From positions 1-53,192 of the forward strand of contig NZ_CALWJM010000015.1 of the NCBI RefSeq assembly GCF_944381005.1: a DNA stretch of 53,192 nt, in the 5' to 3' direction. Below are positions 7,510 through 15,859 of this stretch, piece after piece. Source of the stretch: an uncultured Butyricicoccus sp. GTDB lineage: Bacteria > Bacillota > Clostridia > Oscillospirales > Butyricicoccaceae. The notes beneath the pieces were generated by a model. The model worked only from the letters and a program-made list of their open reading frames with translations, had not been told where the DNA came from and made no database searches. Within the stretch, counting starts at the first letter, position 1, and each line of letters begins with the position of its first letter. The position numbers and the translations under genes were made by a program.

Positions 7510-10137
7510 TTATTTTGTCTCATACCAGCTTTTGCCTGTCTTGGCCTCGGCAAGCAGCGGCACTTTGAGTTTGACCGCCCCTTCCATCTCCTCACGCAGC
7601 AGCACAGCTACTCGCTCGGCCTCATCTTGCGGCGCTTCGACAATGAGTTCGTCATGCACCTGCAAAATCAGGCGAGCGCGCAGACCTTCGGCTTGCAGGC
7701 GCTCAAATACGCGCAGCATAGCGATTTTGATGATATCGGCCGCCGTACCCTGAATGGGTGTATTCATGGCGGCACGTTCGCCAAAGGCGCGCAGATTGAA
7801 GTTTTTGGATTGCAGTTCGGGCAGAGCGCGGCGACGACCGAACAAGGTCTGCACATAGCCCTGTTCGCGGGCGGTCTGCTTGATGGACTCCATGTAATGA
7901 TGCACGCCCGGATAGGTGTCCAGATAGCTTTGAATAAAGGCAGCGGCTTCTTTGCGCGTCACACCGATATCCTGCGCAAGTGAGAAATCGGAAATGCCGT
8001 AGACGATACCAAAGTTGACGGCCTTGCAGCTTGCACGCATTTGTGGGGTGACTTGTTCAACCGGCACGCCATACACCTTGGCGGCAGTAATGGCGTGGAT
8101 GTCCTGCCCATCGCGGAAGGCTTGACACATAGCGGCATCATCTGCCATATGCGCCAGTACGCGCAGTTCAATCTGCGAATAATCGGCATCGACCAATTGC
8201 CAGCCGTTCTCGGCCACGAACATCCGGCGCAGTTCGCGCCCCAACTCGGTACGCACCGGAATGTTTTGCAAATTGGGGTCAACCGACGACAGACGACCGG
8301 TTGCAGTGACTGTCTGCTGAAAGTGCGAGTGGATACGACCGTCAGATGCAATGACCTTTAACAGTCCGTCCACATAGGTGCTTTTGAGCTTGGTGAGCTG
8401 GCGGTATTCGAGTACATCGGCAACAATAGGATGATATCCAGCAAGCCCTTCAAGCACCTCGGCGCTGGTTGAGTAGCCGCTTTTGGTCTTTTTGCTCCAA
8501 GGCAATCCCAATTCGTCAAACAGCACGGTTCCAAGCTGTTTGGACGACTGAATATTAAAGTCATGTCCAGCAGCCGTGTAGATACGGTCGGTCAGCGCGG
8601 CAATGCGGCTGTCAAGCTGTCCACCAAATGCGCGCAACTGGTCGGCATCCGCCTTGCAGCCAATGACCTGCATACTCGCCAGCACGCGCATGAGCGGCAA
8701 TTCCATGTCAAAATACAAGCTGTGCATGTCCCGCTGTTCCAGTTGTTCACTGGTCTGCTGATAAATGCCCGCAACCGCCTCGGCTCTGACTGCCATCGCT
8801 TCCAGCGACGCATCGCGCCCACCCAGCGGTGAAAATGCGGTTTCAGCTTTGAAGTCAGCGGTGGGCAGTTCGCGTCCCAAATACGCCAGCGTCACGCGTT
8901 CCAAATCATAAGCCGATTCGGTTGGGTTGAGCAGATAGGCGGCAATACTGGTGTCAAATGCCACGCCCTGTGCAGGTAGTCCGGCGGTCATGAGTTCGGC
9001 ATAGGTCGGTTTTGCATCGTGCAGCACCAGCGTGATATCGCCACCGAACAGCCGTGCAAGTGCGTCGTTCCAGTCGGACAGTGCAAAGTCCTCGGATACC
9101 GCTAACCAAACCGTGTCATCTTCCAACAATGCAAACGCGCGCAAATCGGGTGCGACAAAGGCTGGCACATTGGGGGCGGTTGCCAGTCGGTTAAACAGCG
9201 CGTGTAAACTGTCAGTATCTTGTACCGTATGGCGGGCACGGCTGGCCGTATCAATCGGGCGTTCGGTATCACTCAGCCCCAGCCGCGTTAAAAAGGACTT
9301 AAATTCCAGTCGGGTCAACAGGTCATACAATGTTTCGTTATCGGCTTGTGCGGTCGGCAGCGTGGTCAAATCAATGGGCAGCGGCGCGTCGCGGCAGATG
9401 GTCGCCAACCAATAGCTATCACGGGCAGCCTGTTCCCCTGCGGCCAGCTTATCGCGCACACCCTTTTTAATGGACGGGTCATCCAGATGTTCATACACAC
9501 CATCCAGTGTACCGAACTGCGCAAGCAGACTGTGTGCTGTCTTTTCGCCCACGCCGGGTACACCTGAGATATTATCCGAACTGTCACCCATCAGCGCCTT
9601 CAAATCGACTAACTGTGCAGGGGCAAAGCCGTATTCGGTCTGGAACAGCTCTGGGGTAAAATCGCGGCTGGTATCCTGCTTGCCCTTGGATGACACCAGA
9701 TGCACAGTGGTGCGGTCGCTGACCAGTTGTAAACTGTCGCGGTCACCGGTAACAATCAGGCAGGTATCGCCGTTTTGCTCGGCTTTTTGGCTGATGGTGC
9801 CGATGAGGTCATCGGCCTCAAATCCGGATTGTTCACAGCGCACCAGCCCCATTGCGTCCAATACTTGCTTGAGCACAGGCATTTGTTCTGCCAGCTCGTC
9901 GGGCATTCCCTGACGGGTGGCCTTATATGAATCAAACTTGAGATGGCGGAACGTTTTCTCCTTGACATCGAAGCAAACCACAATACGGTCAGGTGTATAG
10001 ATATCCTGCAAGCGGAACAGCGTGGACAAAAATCCATAAATCGCATTTGTATGCAAGCCCTCATGGTTTGTCAGTAATCTGACGCCATAATAGGCGCGGT
10101 TCAAGATGCTGTTGCCGTCAATGACCATGATTTTCAT
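7510..10137 (-). CDS. polA: DNA polymerase I
   Basis: 875 residues. Residues about 1-290 are the 5'-3' exonuclease (MVIDGNSILNRAYYG; DLKALMGDSSDNISGVPGVGEKTA). The middle domain aligns with the 3'-5' exonuclease fold but lacks the DxE of motif Exo I (the corresponding segment is about AFVAPDLRAFAL), so proofreading is probably absent, as in many Gram-positive Pol I enzymes. The polymerase domain has motif A (DYSQIELRVLAH), motif B (RASCKAVNFGIVYG) and motif C (VHDE). Start follows GAGAAGG. A -10 TATAAT lies about 70 bp upstream within a large inverted repeat. Role: gap filling and Okazaki fragment maturation. Confidence 0.96.
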   Translation of the reverse strand: MKIMVIDGNSILNRAYYGVRLLTNHEGLHTNAIYGFLSTLFRLQDIYTPDRIVVCFDVKEKTFRHLKFDSYKATRQGMPDELAEQMPVLKQVLDAMGLVRCEQSGFEADDLIGTISQKAEQNGDTCLIVTGDRDSLQLVSDRTTVHLVSSKGKQDTSRDFTPELFQTEYGFAPAQLVDLKALMGDSSDNISGVPGVGEKTAHSLLAQFGTLDGVYEHLDDPSIKKGVRDKLAAGEQAARDSYWLATICRDAPLPIDLTTLPTAQADNETLYDLLTRLEFKSFLTRLGLSDTERPIDTASRARHTVQDTDSLHALFNRLATAPNVPAFVAPDLRAFALLEDDTVWLAVSEDFALSDWNDALARLFGGDITLVLHDAKPTYAELMTAGLPAQGVAFDTSIAAYLLNPTESAYDLERVTLAYLGRELPTADFKAETAFSPLGGRDASLEAMAVRAEAVAGIYQQTSEQLEQRDMHSLYFDMELPLMRVLASMQVIGCKADADQLRAFGGQLDSRIAALTDRIYTAAGHDFNIQSSKQLGTVLFDELGLPWSKKTKSGYSTSAEVLEGLAGYHPIVADVLEYRQLTKLKSTYVDGLLKVIASDGRIHSHFQQTVTATGRLSSVDPNLQNIPVRTELGRELRRMFVAENGWQLVDADYSQIELRVLAHMADDAAMCQAFRDGQDIHAITAAKVYGVPVEQVTPQMRASCKAVNFGIVYGISDFSLAQDIGVTRKEAAAFIQSYLDTYPGVHHYMESIKQTAREQGYVQTLFGRRRALPELQSKNFNLRAFGERAAMNTPIQGTAADIIKIAMLRVFERLQAEGLRARLILQVHDELIVEAPQDEAERVAVLLREEMEGAVKLKVPLLAEAKTGKSWYETK

Positions 10138-10169
10138 TTACGCAGTACCTTCTCTTTCCCGCGGCGGTA

Positions 10170-10233
10170 AAAACCGGCGCGTGCAAAATGGTATGTTTAT
10201 CTTGTCTATTATACGGCAAATCGCGCCGGTTTT
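10170..10233. repeat. 12-bp inverted repeat enclosing the polA -10 element
   Basis: AAAACCGGCGCG (10170-10181) and CGCGCCGGTTTT (10222-10233) are perfect complements 40 bp apart. Between them on the minus strand lies TATAAT (10213-10208), the best polA -10, which has no good -35. The arms cannot form a hairpin in a transcript started from that -10, because one arm lies upstream of it. A DNA-level site or a hairpin in read-through RNA from spo0A is possible. Confidence 0.5.
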
Positions 10234-10261
10234 CCAGACCCCAAATGGAGCAAATGGGTAC

Positions 10262-10290
10262 AAAAAAGCCTCCAGCAAGCGGCCGGAGGC
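10262..10290 (-). terminator. spo0A terminator
   Basis: On the minus strand GCCTCC, an 11-base loop, GGAGGC and then TTTTTT, 44 bp after the spo0A stop codon. Confidence 0.82.
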
Positions 10291-10333
10291 AACCAAGGAT
10301 ATCAAATCATGCGGACACATGCAGCGTGTGCCA

Positions 10334-11113
10334 TTAGCCGCGCCGCATTTGGAGACGCAGACGGTCTGCAATCATCGAGATAAATTCAGAATTGGTCGGT
10401 TTTCCCTTGACACCCGACACAGTATAGCCAAAATAGGACTGAAGCGTTTCGATGTCTCCTCTATCCCAAGCCACCTCAATCGCATGACGAATGGCGCGTT
10501 CGACGCGGGATGCGGTCGTGTGGAACTTTTTGGCGATGCCGGGGTACATAATTTTGGTGATGGCGCCCACCGATTCCATGTCTCGAATGGCCATCATAAT
10601 GGCTTCGCGCAGGTACTGATAGCCCTTAATATGCGCGGGCACACCCACCTGATGAATGACTTCGGTCACATGCAGCTCCAAGTCGATGTCGCTTAGTGTT
10701 TTTGAGCTTGACTCAGGCTCCATCTGTGCTGCCATCTGCCCTGCCATGTGCCATTGCCGGATTCGACTGGCCAGTGTCTCGCAGCTAATCGGTTTGCGCA
10801 GAAAATGACTAACACCCAAACTACTGCATTCCGTGGCAGCCGCGTCGCTTGAGAATGCCGAGACGATGAACACCCCGATTTTGTGTCCATCTTCTGCAAT
10901 GCGGTGCAACACGCTCATGCCGTCCAGTTCGGGCAGCATCAAGTCCATCAAGAGCAAATCGGGTTCGAGCGCCTGCACCTGTTCCAGTGCGGTGATGCCG
11001 TCCCCCGCCGTTCCGACGACCTCGATACCGTCTTCCGCTTGCAGCGCACCACTGAGCACCGTGCGGAAGTCTTTATCTCCGTCTGCGATGATTACCCGAA
11101 TATTTCGTTCCAT
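10334..11113 (-). CDS. spo0A: Sporulation master regulator Spo0A
   Basis: Response regulator that commits the cell to sporulation when phosphorylated. 259 residues from ATG at 11113 ([13 protein letters not shown]), the start expected from homologues, with AGGAAGG upstream. Receiver domain about 1-120: acidic pocket Asp11/Asp13, phosphoacceptor Asp57 ([13 protein letters not shown]), conserved Lys in FLRKPIS. The C-terminal DNA-binding domain (about 150-259) carries the Spo0A recognition helix region [19 protein letters not shown] and ends LRLQMRRG. It lies downstream of spoIVB, the conserved order in endospore formers. A promoter-like pair and a one-mismatch 0A-box-like sequence (TGTCGCA, 11266-11260) lie in the 227-bp gap. 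Confidence 0.97.
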   Translation of the reverse strand: MERNIRVIIADGDKDFRTVLSGALQAEDGIEVVGTAGDGITALEQVQALEPDLLLMDLMLPELDGMSVLHRIAEDGHKIGVFIVSAFSSDAAATECSSLGVSHFLRKPISCETLASRIRQWHMAGQMAAQMEPESSSKTLSDIDLELHVTEVIHQVGVPAHIKGYQYLREAIMMAIRDMESVGAITKIMYPGIAKKFHTTASRVERAIRHAIEVAWDRGDIETLQSYFGYTVSGVKGKPTNSEFISMIADRLRLQMRRG

Positions 11114-11199
11114 GTTGTCAATCACTGCCTTCCTGACAAAATTTTTTGCTGCCTGACTGCCTTTGCACGGGTGTCCTGTCACATCCGTGCGACTTCCTT

Positions 11200-11228
11200 A
11201 ATTTACCATATTTTTCCAGCTTACACAA
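11200..11228 (-). promoter_or_regulatory. Candidate spo0A promoter
   Basis: On the minus strand TTGTGT (11228-11223), 17 bp, TAAATT (11205-11200), about 90 bp before the spo0A start. A sigma-H promoter would be expected for spo0A, but I see only partial GAAT-type matches further upstream. Confidence 0.35.
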
Positions 11229-11340
11229 TGGCTTTCGCGTGTTTTCACCGGCGGTTTCGTGCGACAACATTCGATGAATTTCGATGGATTTAAACTTTTT
11301 TACCCTCTATTCGGTTGCAAATGACGGTATTTCAGTTTTT

Positions 11341-12354
11341 TTACGCAGCTCCCGCTTCCAACATCTTTTCGATTTCCACCGCATAGCCACGCGTCGGGTC
11401 ATTGACCAATACATGGGTGACTGCACCCACCAACTTACCATCCTGTACGACCGGGCTGCCGCTCATGCCCTGCACAATGCCACCGGTTTTTTCCAGTAGT
11501 TTGTCGTCGGTCACATGAATGACCATGGAGCGGTCGGTTTCACCGCCGGGGCCGTATACTTTAACGATTTCAGCAGTATAATGAGCGACTGTTTCTCCCT
11601 CTACGTTAGACCAGATTTCACACGGGCCGGTTTTGACCTCACCTGCCTGTGCAACTGGTAACGGTTTTCCATCCTTGTAATAGCTATTATCGGTCAGCAC
11701 ACCAAAAATACCTGTATCGGTGTTCTTGTCCACCGTGCCCATATCTTCCTGCAAGTTGAACTCACCTTGCAGTGCGCCGGGCGCACCGGCTGCACCGCGC
11801 TGCACGCCAGCGACCGAAGCTTCCATCAGACTGCCCTCTGCCAGCGGCACGAGTACACCGCTCTCTCCGTCACAGATGCCGTGACCGAGTGAGCCATACG
11901 CGCCGGTTTGCGGGTCAACATAGGTGATGGTACCGATACCCGCCATACCATCCCGAATCATAACACCAATGCGGTACACACCGCTGGTGTCCTGCACAGG
12001 CGTCACGGTCACATCCTGTTCTTTGCCGTCGCGTCTGATGTGCAGGGCGAGCGGTTTGCCGCCTGCGTCCGCAATTTGCTGTTGTAGACCGTCGTTGGTA
12101 TCGACTGGCTGGCCGCTCACGGTCAAAATGACATCTCCAGGCTGCAATCCGGCAGCCTCAGCCGGACTGACCTGCCCGACTGCTGTGGTCACCGGGTCTA
12201 CCGAAGCAATCATCACACCATCGGCGTGTAACTTGATGCCGGCGGCACGTCCGACTGGAATCAGCGACTGTGCCGCCAGCGCTGTGCCGACCGACAGTGC
12301 CAGTGCAACGACTGCCGCGCCCAAGCGCATGGCCCATTGTTTGCGTATTCGCAT
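11341..12354 (-). CDS. spoIVB: SpoIVB peptidase (S55 family)
   Basis: Forespore-secreted serine protease that triggers pro-sigma-K processing by cleaving SpoIVFA. 337 residues. An N-terminal signal/anchor segment (about 8-28, LGAAVVALALSVGTALAA) is followed by a PDZ domain (about 55-115, ASPAEAAGLQPGDVI-like). In the S55 protease domain the catalytic His is in YGSLGHGICD and the Ser is in VQGMSGSPVVQDGKLVGAVTHV. Start follows GAGGAGG. The neighbouring spo0A supports the call. A CATACTA element just before the RBS suits a forespore sigma factor. Confidence 0.95.
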   Translation of the reverse strand: MRIRKQWAMRLGAAVVALALSVGTALAAQSLIPVGRAAGIKLHADGVMIASVDPVTTAVGQVSPAEAAGLQPGDVILTVSGQPVDTNDGLQQQIADAGGKPLALHIRRDGKEQDVTVTPVQDTSGVYRIGVMIRDGMAGIGTITYVDPQTGAYGSLGHGICDGESGVLVPLAEGSLMEASVAGVQRGAAGAPGALQGEFNLQEDMGTVDKNTDTGIFGVLTDNSYYKDGKPLPVAQAGEVKTGPCEIWSNVEGETVAHYTAEIVKVYGPGGETDRSMVIHVTDDKLLEKTGGIVQGMSGSPVVQDGKLVGAVTHVLVNDPTRGYAVEIEKMLEAGAA

Positions 12355-12376
12355 ATTGCTTGCACCTCCTCACAGC

Positions 12377-12383
12377 TAGTATG
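12377..12383 (-). promoter_or_regulatory. Candidate sigma-F/sigma-G -10 element before spoIVB
   Basis: CATACTA on the minus strand matches the CATnnTA -10 pattern of forespore sigma factors. A start 6-8 bases downstream would leave a leader of about 15 bases, just enough for the GAGGAGG site. The -35 side (TGAACC region) is only a partial match, so the call is tentative. Confidence 0.4.
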
Positions 12384-12534
12384 CTTCGGCTGACGAGGTT
12401 CAAGCCGTGCCCAATGCTGGCAGCGCGGGCATGAAACCGCCGGTGCAGGCAGATTTTCGGGAGTCGTTGTGGAAAAAAATCACAAACAAAGGAACGGTTT
12501 TGGCGGTATATCTAACCGCCGCCGGACACATGAA

Positions 12535-12566
12535 TAAAAAAGCACCTCGAAAGAAAACCGAGGTGC
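12535..12566 (-). terminator. fba terminator
   Basis: On the minus strand GCACCTCG, loop, CGAGGTGC followed by TTTTTTATT, 26 bp after the fba stop. Confidence 0.9.
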
Positions 12567-12591
12567 CTTTGTTGTTTGACAAGAAAGCCGA

Positions 12592-13560
12592 TTAAGCCTT
12601 GCCGTTGCAGCCCAGAACGTTGATAAGCTTATGGGTAACCATATCCTTAACAGCCTGACGAGCGGGCTTGAGGTACTGACGGGGGTCAAAGTGGTCCGGA
12701 TGCTCTGCAAAGTACTTGCGGATAGTTGCAGTCATTGCCAGACGGATATCGGAGTCGATATTGATTTTGCAGACAGCCAGCTTTGCAGCCTCGCGCAGTT
12801 CAGCTTCCGGAATACCGATAGCATCGGGCATATTTCCGCCGTACTTGTTAATCATCTCAACAAATTCCTGCGGAACCGAAGAAGAACCGTGCAGAACAAT
12901 CGGGAAACCGGGCAGACGCTTGATGCACTCCTTCAGCACGTCAAAACGCAGCGGAGGCGGAACCAGGATGCCATCTTCGTTGCGGGTGCACTGTGCAGCG
13001 GTGAACTTGTATGCACCGTGGGAAGTGCCGATTGCAATTGCCAGCGAGTCACAGCCGGTGCGGGAAACGAACTCCTCAACCTCTTCGGGGCGGGTGTAGC
13101 TCTCGTTGCCAGCCTCTACACAAACTTCGTCCTCGACGCCAGCCAGGGTGCCCAGCTCAGCCTCAACAACAACGCCGTGTGCGTGTGCATACTCAACAAC
13201 CTGCTTGGTCAGCGCAATATTCTCCTCGAAAGGCTTGGAAGAAGCGTCAATCATAACAGAGGTGAAACCACCGTCGATGCAGCTCTTGCAGACTTCAAAG
13301 GAATCGCCATGGTCCAGATGCAGTGCAATCGGGATTTCCGGGCAGTTCTCAACAGCAGCCTGAACCATCTTAACCAGATAGTTGTGGTTTGCGTAAGCGC
13401 GAGCGCCCTTGGATACCTGGAGAACAACCGGAGCCTTCTGCTCCTGGCAAGCCTCGGTGATGCCCTGAACGATTTCCATGTTGTTTACGTTGAACGCACC
13501 GACAGCGTATCCGCCGTCATATGCCTTCTTAAACATCTCTTTGGTAGTAACTAACGGCAT
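12592..13560 (-). CDS. fba: Class II fructose-1,6-bisphosphate aldolase
   Basis: Zinc-dependent aldolase of glycolysis and gluconeogenesis, splitting fructose-1,6-bisphosphate into DHAP and glyceraldehyde-3-phosphate. 322 residues. Zinc and active-site motifs are visible: ALHLDHGDSFE, SVMIDASSKPFEENI, VVVEAELGTLAGVED, IGTSHGAYKF and VLHGSSSVPQEF. Start follows AAAGGAAG. It has its own consensus promoter and a terminator, and is divergent from PPi-phosphofructokinase, so two consecutive glycolytic steps leave one shared intergenic region. Codon use is strongly biased, as expected for a highly expressed gene. Confidence 0.97.
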   Translation of the reverse strand: MPLVTTKEMFKKAYDGGYAVGAFNVNNMEIVQGITEACQEQKAPVVLQVSKGARAYANHNYLVKMVQAAVENCPEIPIALHLDHGDSFEVCKSCIDGGFTSVMIDASSKPFEENIALTKQVVEYAHAHGVVVEAELGTLAGVEDEVCVEAGNESYTRPEEVEEFVSRTGCDSLAIAIGTSHGAYKFTAAQCTRNEDGILVPPPLRFDVLKECIKRLPGFPIVLHGSSSVPQEFVEMINKYGGNMPDAIGIPEAELREAAKLAVCKINIDSDIRLAMTATIRKYFAEHPDHFDPRQYLKPARQAVKDMVTHKLINVLGCNGKA

Positions 13561-13619
13561 TTTGATTACTTCCTTTCACAATCTATTCTGCCGACAAAGC
13601 AGCAGGATATTCTATGGAT

Positions 13620-13648
13620 ATTTTACCAGTATTATGTCGTAAAATCAA
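13620..13648 (-). promoter_or_regulatory. fba promoter
   Basis: Minus strand TTGATT (13648-13643), 17 bp, TAAAAT (13625-13620), about 60 bp before the start codon. Confidence 0.78.
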
Positions 13649-13717
13649 GACCCATGTTCGGGAAATAGCGACGCGCGCGGCGGGAAATTTTTTGAAGCGA
13701 ATTGCTTGCAAAAGAAA

Positions 13718-13746
13718 TTGATTTTTGTCACTCGATATGATATGAT
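13718..13746 (+). promoter_or_regulatory. PPi-phosphofructokinase promoter
   Basis: TTGATT (13718-13723), 17 bp, TATGAT (13741-13746). It uses the same -35 hexamer as the divergent fba promoter. AGGAGG lies before the ATG at 13805. Confidence 0.78.
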
Positions 13747-13804
13747 TTTTTTGTACCAAAATACCCCAAAAGGTTATTTTAAAAACAAGTAGGAGGTTTT
13801 TCCA

Positions 13805-15046
13805 ATGAGTGAACTGAAGGGCGCTTGCATCATCGGCCAGTCCGGTGGCCCCACTTCCGTCATCAACACATCTGTTCTGGGCGCAATCGAAACCGCGCTC
13901 GACTGCCCGTCCATTACCCGCGTTCTGGGTGCGGCACACGGTATCAAGGGTGTTCTTGACGACCAGCTGCTCGACATCGACAAGGAGGACCGCGAGGAGC
14001 TCAAGCTGCTGCGCTATACCCCTTCTTCGGCTCTGGGTTCCTGCCGCTACAAGCTGGCTGACCCCGACGTAGACGACACCGATTACAAGCGTATTCTGGA
14101 AATTTTCAAGAAATACGACGTTCGTTACTTCTTCTACAATGGTGGTAACGATTCCATGGATACCTGCAACAAGATTTCTAAGTTTATGATGAAGTCCGGC
14201 TATGAGTGCCGCGTTATGGGTATCCCGAAGACCATCGACAACGACCTGTTCGGCACCGACCACTGCCCCGGCTACGCTTCGGCTTCCAAGTACATCGCAA
14301 CTTCCTGCATGGAAATCTATCAGGATGCGCGTGTATACGACACCGGCATGGTATGTGTTGTTGAAATCATGGGCCGTCACGCTGGCTGGCTGACTGCTGC
14401 TGCTGGTCTGGCAACCGCTCAGGGCGCTGGCCCCGACCTCATCTACATGCCCGAAACCGACTTCGACATGGACAAGTTCCTGTCTGATGTCAAGAAGGTT
14501 TATGCAGAAAAGGGCAACTGCCTGGTTGCTGTTTCCGAGGGCATCCACTATGCTGACGGTTCTTTCGTTTCCGAGGCAAAGACCTCTGCAACCGACGGTT
14601 TCGGTCATGCACAGCTGGGTGGTCTGGCTGCTATGCTGGCTGACCGCGTGAAGAACGAGCTGGGCGTAAAGGTACGCGGCATTGAGCTGTCTCTGCTCCA
14701 GCGCTGCGCTGCACACTGCGCTTCCAAGACCGACGTAGACGAGTCCTACGCTTCTGGTAAGGCCGCAGTTGAAAACGCTGTTGCTGGCAAGACCGACTTT
14801 ATGCCGGGCTTCAAGTGCACCCGCGGTGCAGACGGTTACAAGTGTGAAATCGAGCTGCTGCCGCTGGCACAGGTTGCGAACACCGAAAAGAAGGTTCCGC
14901 GCGAGTGGATTAACGAGGAAGGCAACGGCGTAACTCAGGCATTTGTTGATTACGCACTGCCGCTCATCGCTGGCGAGAACGTAGGCCCCAAGGAGAACGG
15001 CCTGCCGCGTTTCGCAAAGCTCAAGAAAATCAAGGCAGAAGCCTAA
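13805..15046 (+). CDS. pfp: 6-phosphofructokinase, predicted pyrophosphate-dependent
   Basis: Phosphorylates fructose-6-phosphate. 413 residues. The residues that separate PPi from ATP enzymes are readable: GGNDS (113-117) has Asp where ATP enzymes have Gly, and PKTIDND (141-147) has Lys where ATP enzymes have Gly; both point to pyrophosphate as donor and a reversible reaction. Other motifs are GQSGGPTSVIN at the N-terminus and EIMGRHAGWL in the sugar-phosphate site. It is divergent from fba, with its own promoter, AGGAGG and terminator. Codons are strongly biased, suggesting high expression. Confidence 0.92.
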   Translation: MSELKGACIIGQSGGPTSVINTSVLGAIETALDCPSITRVLGAAHGIKGVLDDQLLDIDKEDREELKLLRYTPSSALGSCRYKLADPDVDDTDYKRILEIFKKYDVRYFFYNGGNDSMDTCNKISKFMMKSGYECRVMGIPKTIDNDLFGTDHCPGYASASKYIATSCMEIYQDARVYDTGMVCVVEIMGRHAGWLTAAAGLATAQGAGPDLIYMPETDFDMDKFLSDVKKVYAEKGNCLVAVSEGIHYADGSFVSEAKTSATDGFGHAQLGGLAAMLADRVKNELGVKVRGIELSLLQRCAAHCASKTDVDESYASGKAAVENAVAGKTDFMPGFKCTRGADGYKCEIELLPLAQVANTEKKVPREWINEEGNGVTQAFVDYALPLIAGENVGPKENGLPRFAKLKKIKAEA

Positions 15047-15071
15047 ACCGCTTCCCTGTCGTTGACACAAC

Positions 15072-15105
15072 AAAAGCCCTGAAGCATTGCTTCAGGGCTT
15101 TCTTT
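15072..15105 (+). terminator. Terminator after PPi-phosphofructokinase
   Basis: AAAGCCCTGAAGC, loop ATT, GCTTCAGGGCTTT, then CTTTT: a 13-bp stem with a T-rich tail, 26 bp after the stop. Confidence 0.9.
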
Positions 15106-15120
15106 TATCTTGGGTTCCGG

Positions 15121-15465
15121 TTACAGACTACCAAACAATCGTGCCAGCCAAGTACCACCAAACAGCCGGGAAAACCAGCCGCCTTCGTAGTCTTCCTCTT
15201 GCTCCTCTTGTTCTTGCGCGCGCTGTTCGCGCAGAGCGCGCAGTTGTTCGGGGTCGGCATCACGAATGGACAGATAATGCTCGCACACATCAAAATCATC
15301 GTCTTCTATCGGAATCTGGTAGTAATCGCAATACCAACATGCACGGGGTTTTCCATTGCGAAGAATCCGGATATGTGCACAAGTTAATGTGCAAAATTCG
15401 CCTTTTTCCTGCTCCTCCCAAGTGTCGGTTTCCTGTTTTTTCCATCTTCCGAACCCGATTTTCAT
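15121..15465 (-). CDS. Cys-containing small protein of unknown function
   Basis: 114 residues, no family recognised. It has a cysteine pattern (CTLTC, CWYC, then VCEH) that could bind a metal, a Glu/Gln-rich helical stretch (about 70-92, probably coiled coil) and a C-terminal amphipathic tail with aromatic residues (GWFSRLFGGTWLARLFGSL). Start follows GAGGA at 9-base spacing. The promoter TTGCGT-17-TATAAT (15535-15507) is overlaid by a 17-bp palindrome that also lies before the divergent Xre-type regulator, so repression by that regulator is likely (inference). The amphipathic tail could touch membrane. Whether this is an effector or a housekeeping protein cannot be told. Confidence 0.72.
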   Translation of the reverse strand: MKIGFGRWKKQETDTWEEQEKGEFCTLTCAHIRILRNGKPRACWYCDYYQIPIEDDDFDVCEHYLSIRDADPEQLRALREQRAQEQEEQEEDYEGGWFSRLFGGTWLARLFGSL

Positions 15466-15506
15466 TGTATCATCCTCATAGAATTCTGTCGAATTTTGTC
15501 TTTTTC

Positions 15507-15535
15507 ATTATAACCTGTTTTAGGTTAAAACGCAA
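15507..15535 (-). promoter_or_regulatory. Promoter of the Cys-containing small protein
   Basis: Minus strand TTGCGT (15535-15530), 17 bp, TATAAT (15512-15507). The spacer is almost exactly filled by the palindrome at 15511-15527. Confidence 0.72.
15511..15527. promoter_or_regulatory. Palindromic operator between divergent genes
   Basis: TAACCT-GTTTT-AGGTTA, a perfect 6-bp inverted repeat with a 5-bp centre. It covers the -35/-10 spacer of the leftward promoter and lies about 28 bp upstream of the -10 TATAAT (15555-15560) of the rightward regulator gene. Likely ligand is the adjacent HTH protein (inference). Confidence 0.6.
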
Positions 15536-15596
15536 GCGCAATTTTGTCTCAGCATATAATATTGTAGAAACACCTTATGGCAAGGGAGATATTGTT

Positions 15597-15824
15597 ATTT
15601 ACAGACGATTGCGCGATCTGCGAGAAGATCATGAACTGACCCAAACGAAGCTGGCGAAACTGCTCGGCATGTCACAAACCGGCTACTCAAAATATGAAAC
15701 CGGCGAAAACGATATCCCCACTTCGGTACTGATTCAACTGGCAAACTTGTACCAGACCAGTATCGACTATCTGCTGGGGCAAACCGATGTGCCAACGCGC
15801 TACCCGCCATGTGCCCACAAATAA
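15597..15824 (+). CDS. Xre-family helix-turn-helix regulator (HTH_3)
   Basis: 75 residues. The HTH_3 core is plain: RRLRDLREDHELTQTKLAKLLG, then MSQTGYSKYETGENDIPTSVLIQLANLYQTSIDYLLG. The best start is ATT at 15597, eight bases after AAGGGAG and exactly where homologues begin (xIYRRLRDLRED). There is no ATG, GTG or TTG in frame between the upstream stop region and the HTH that is placed after this SD. An ATT start would give low, possibly autoregulated translation. A -10 TATAAT is at 15555-15560. Divergent from the Cys-containing protein across a palindrome. Confidence 0.8.
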   Translation: MYRRLRDLREDHELTQTKLAKLLGMSQTGYSKYETGENDIPTSVLIQLANLYQTSIDYLLGQTDVPTRYPPCAHK

Positions 15825-15832
15825 CCCTCACC

Positions 15833-15857
15833 AAAGCAGCCGAACGGCTGCTTTTTT
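15833..15857 (+). terminator. Terminator after the Xre-type regulator
   Basis: AAAGCAGCC, loop GAA, CGGCTGC then TTTTTT, 9 bp after the stop codon. Confidence 0.85.
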
Positions 15858-15859
15858 CG

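Noticed and set aside
7510..10137. Loss of the proofreading motif in PolA as a novelty
   Set aside because: Absence of 3'-5' exonuclease residues is common in Gram-positive DNA polymerase I.
12407..12595. ORFs between spoIVB and fba (for example 62 codons on plus)
   Set aside because: They cross the fba terminator, lack an RBS and look random.
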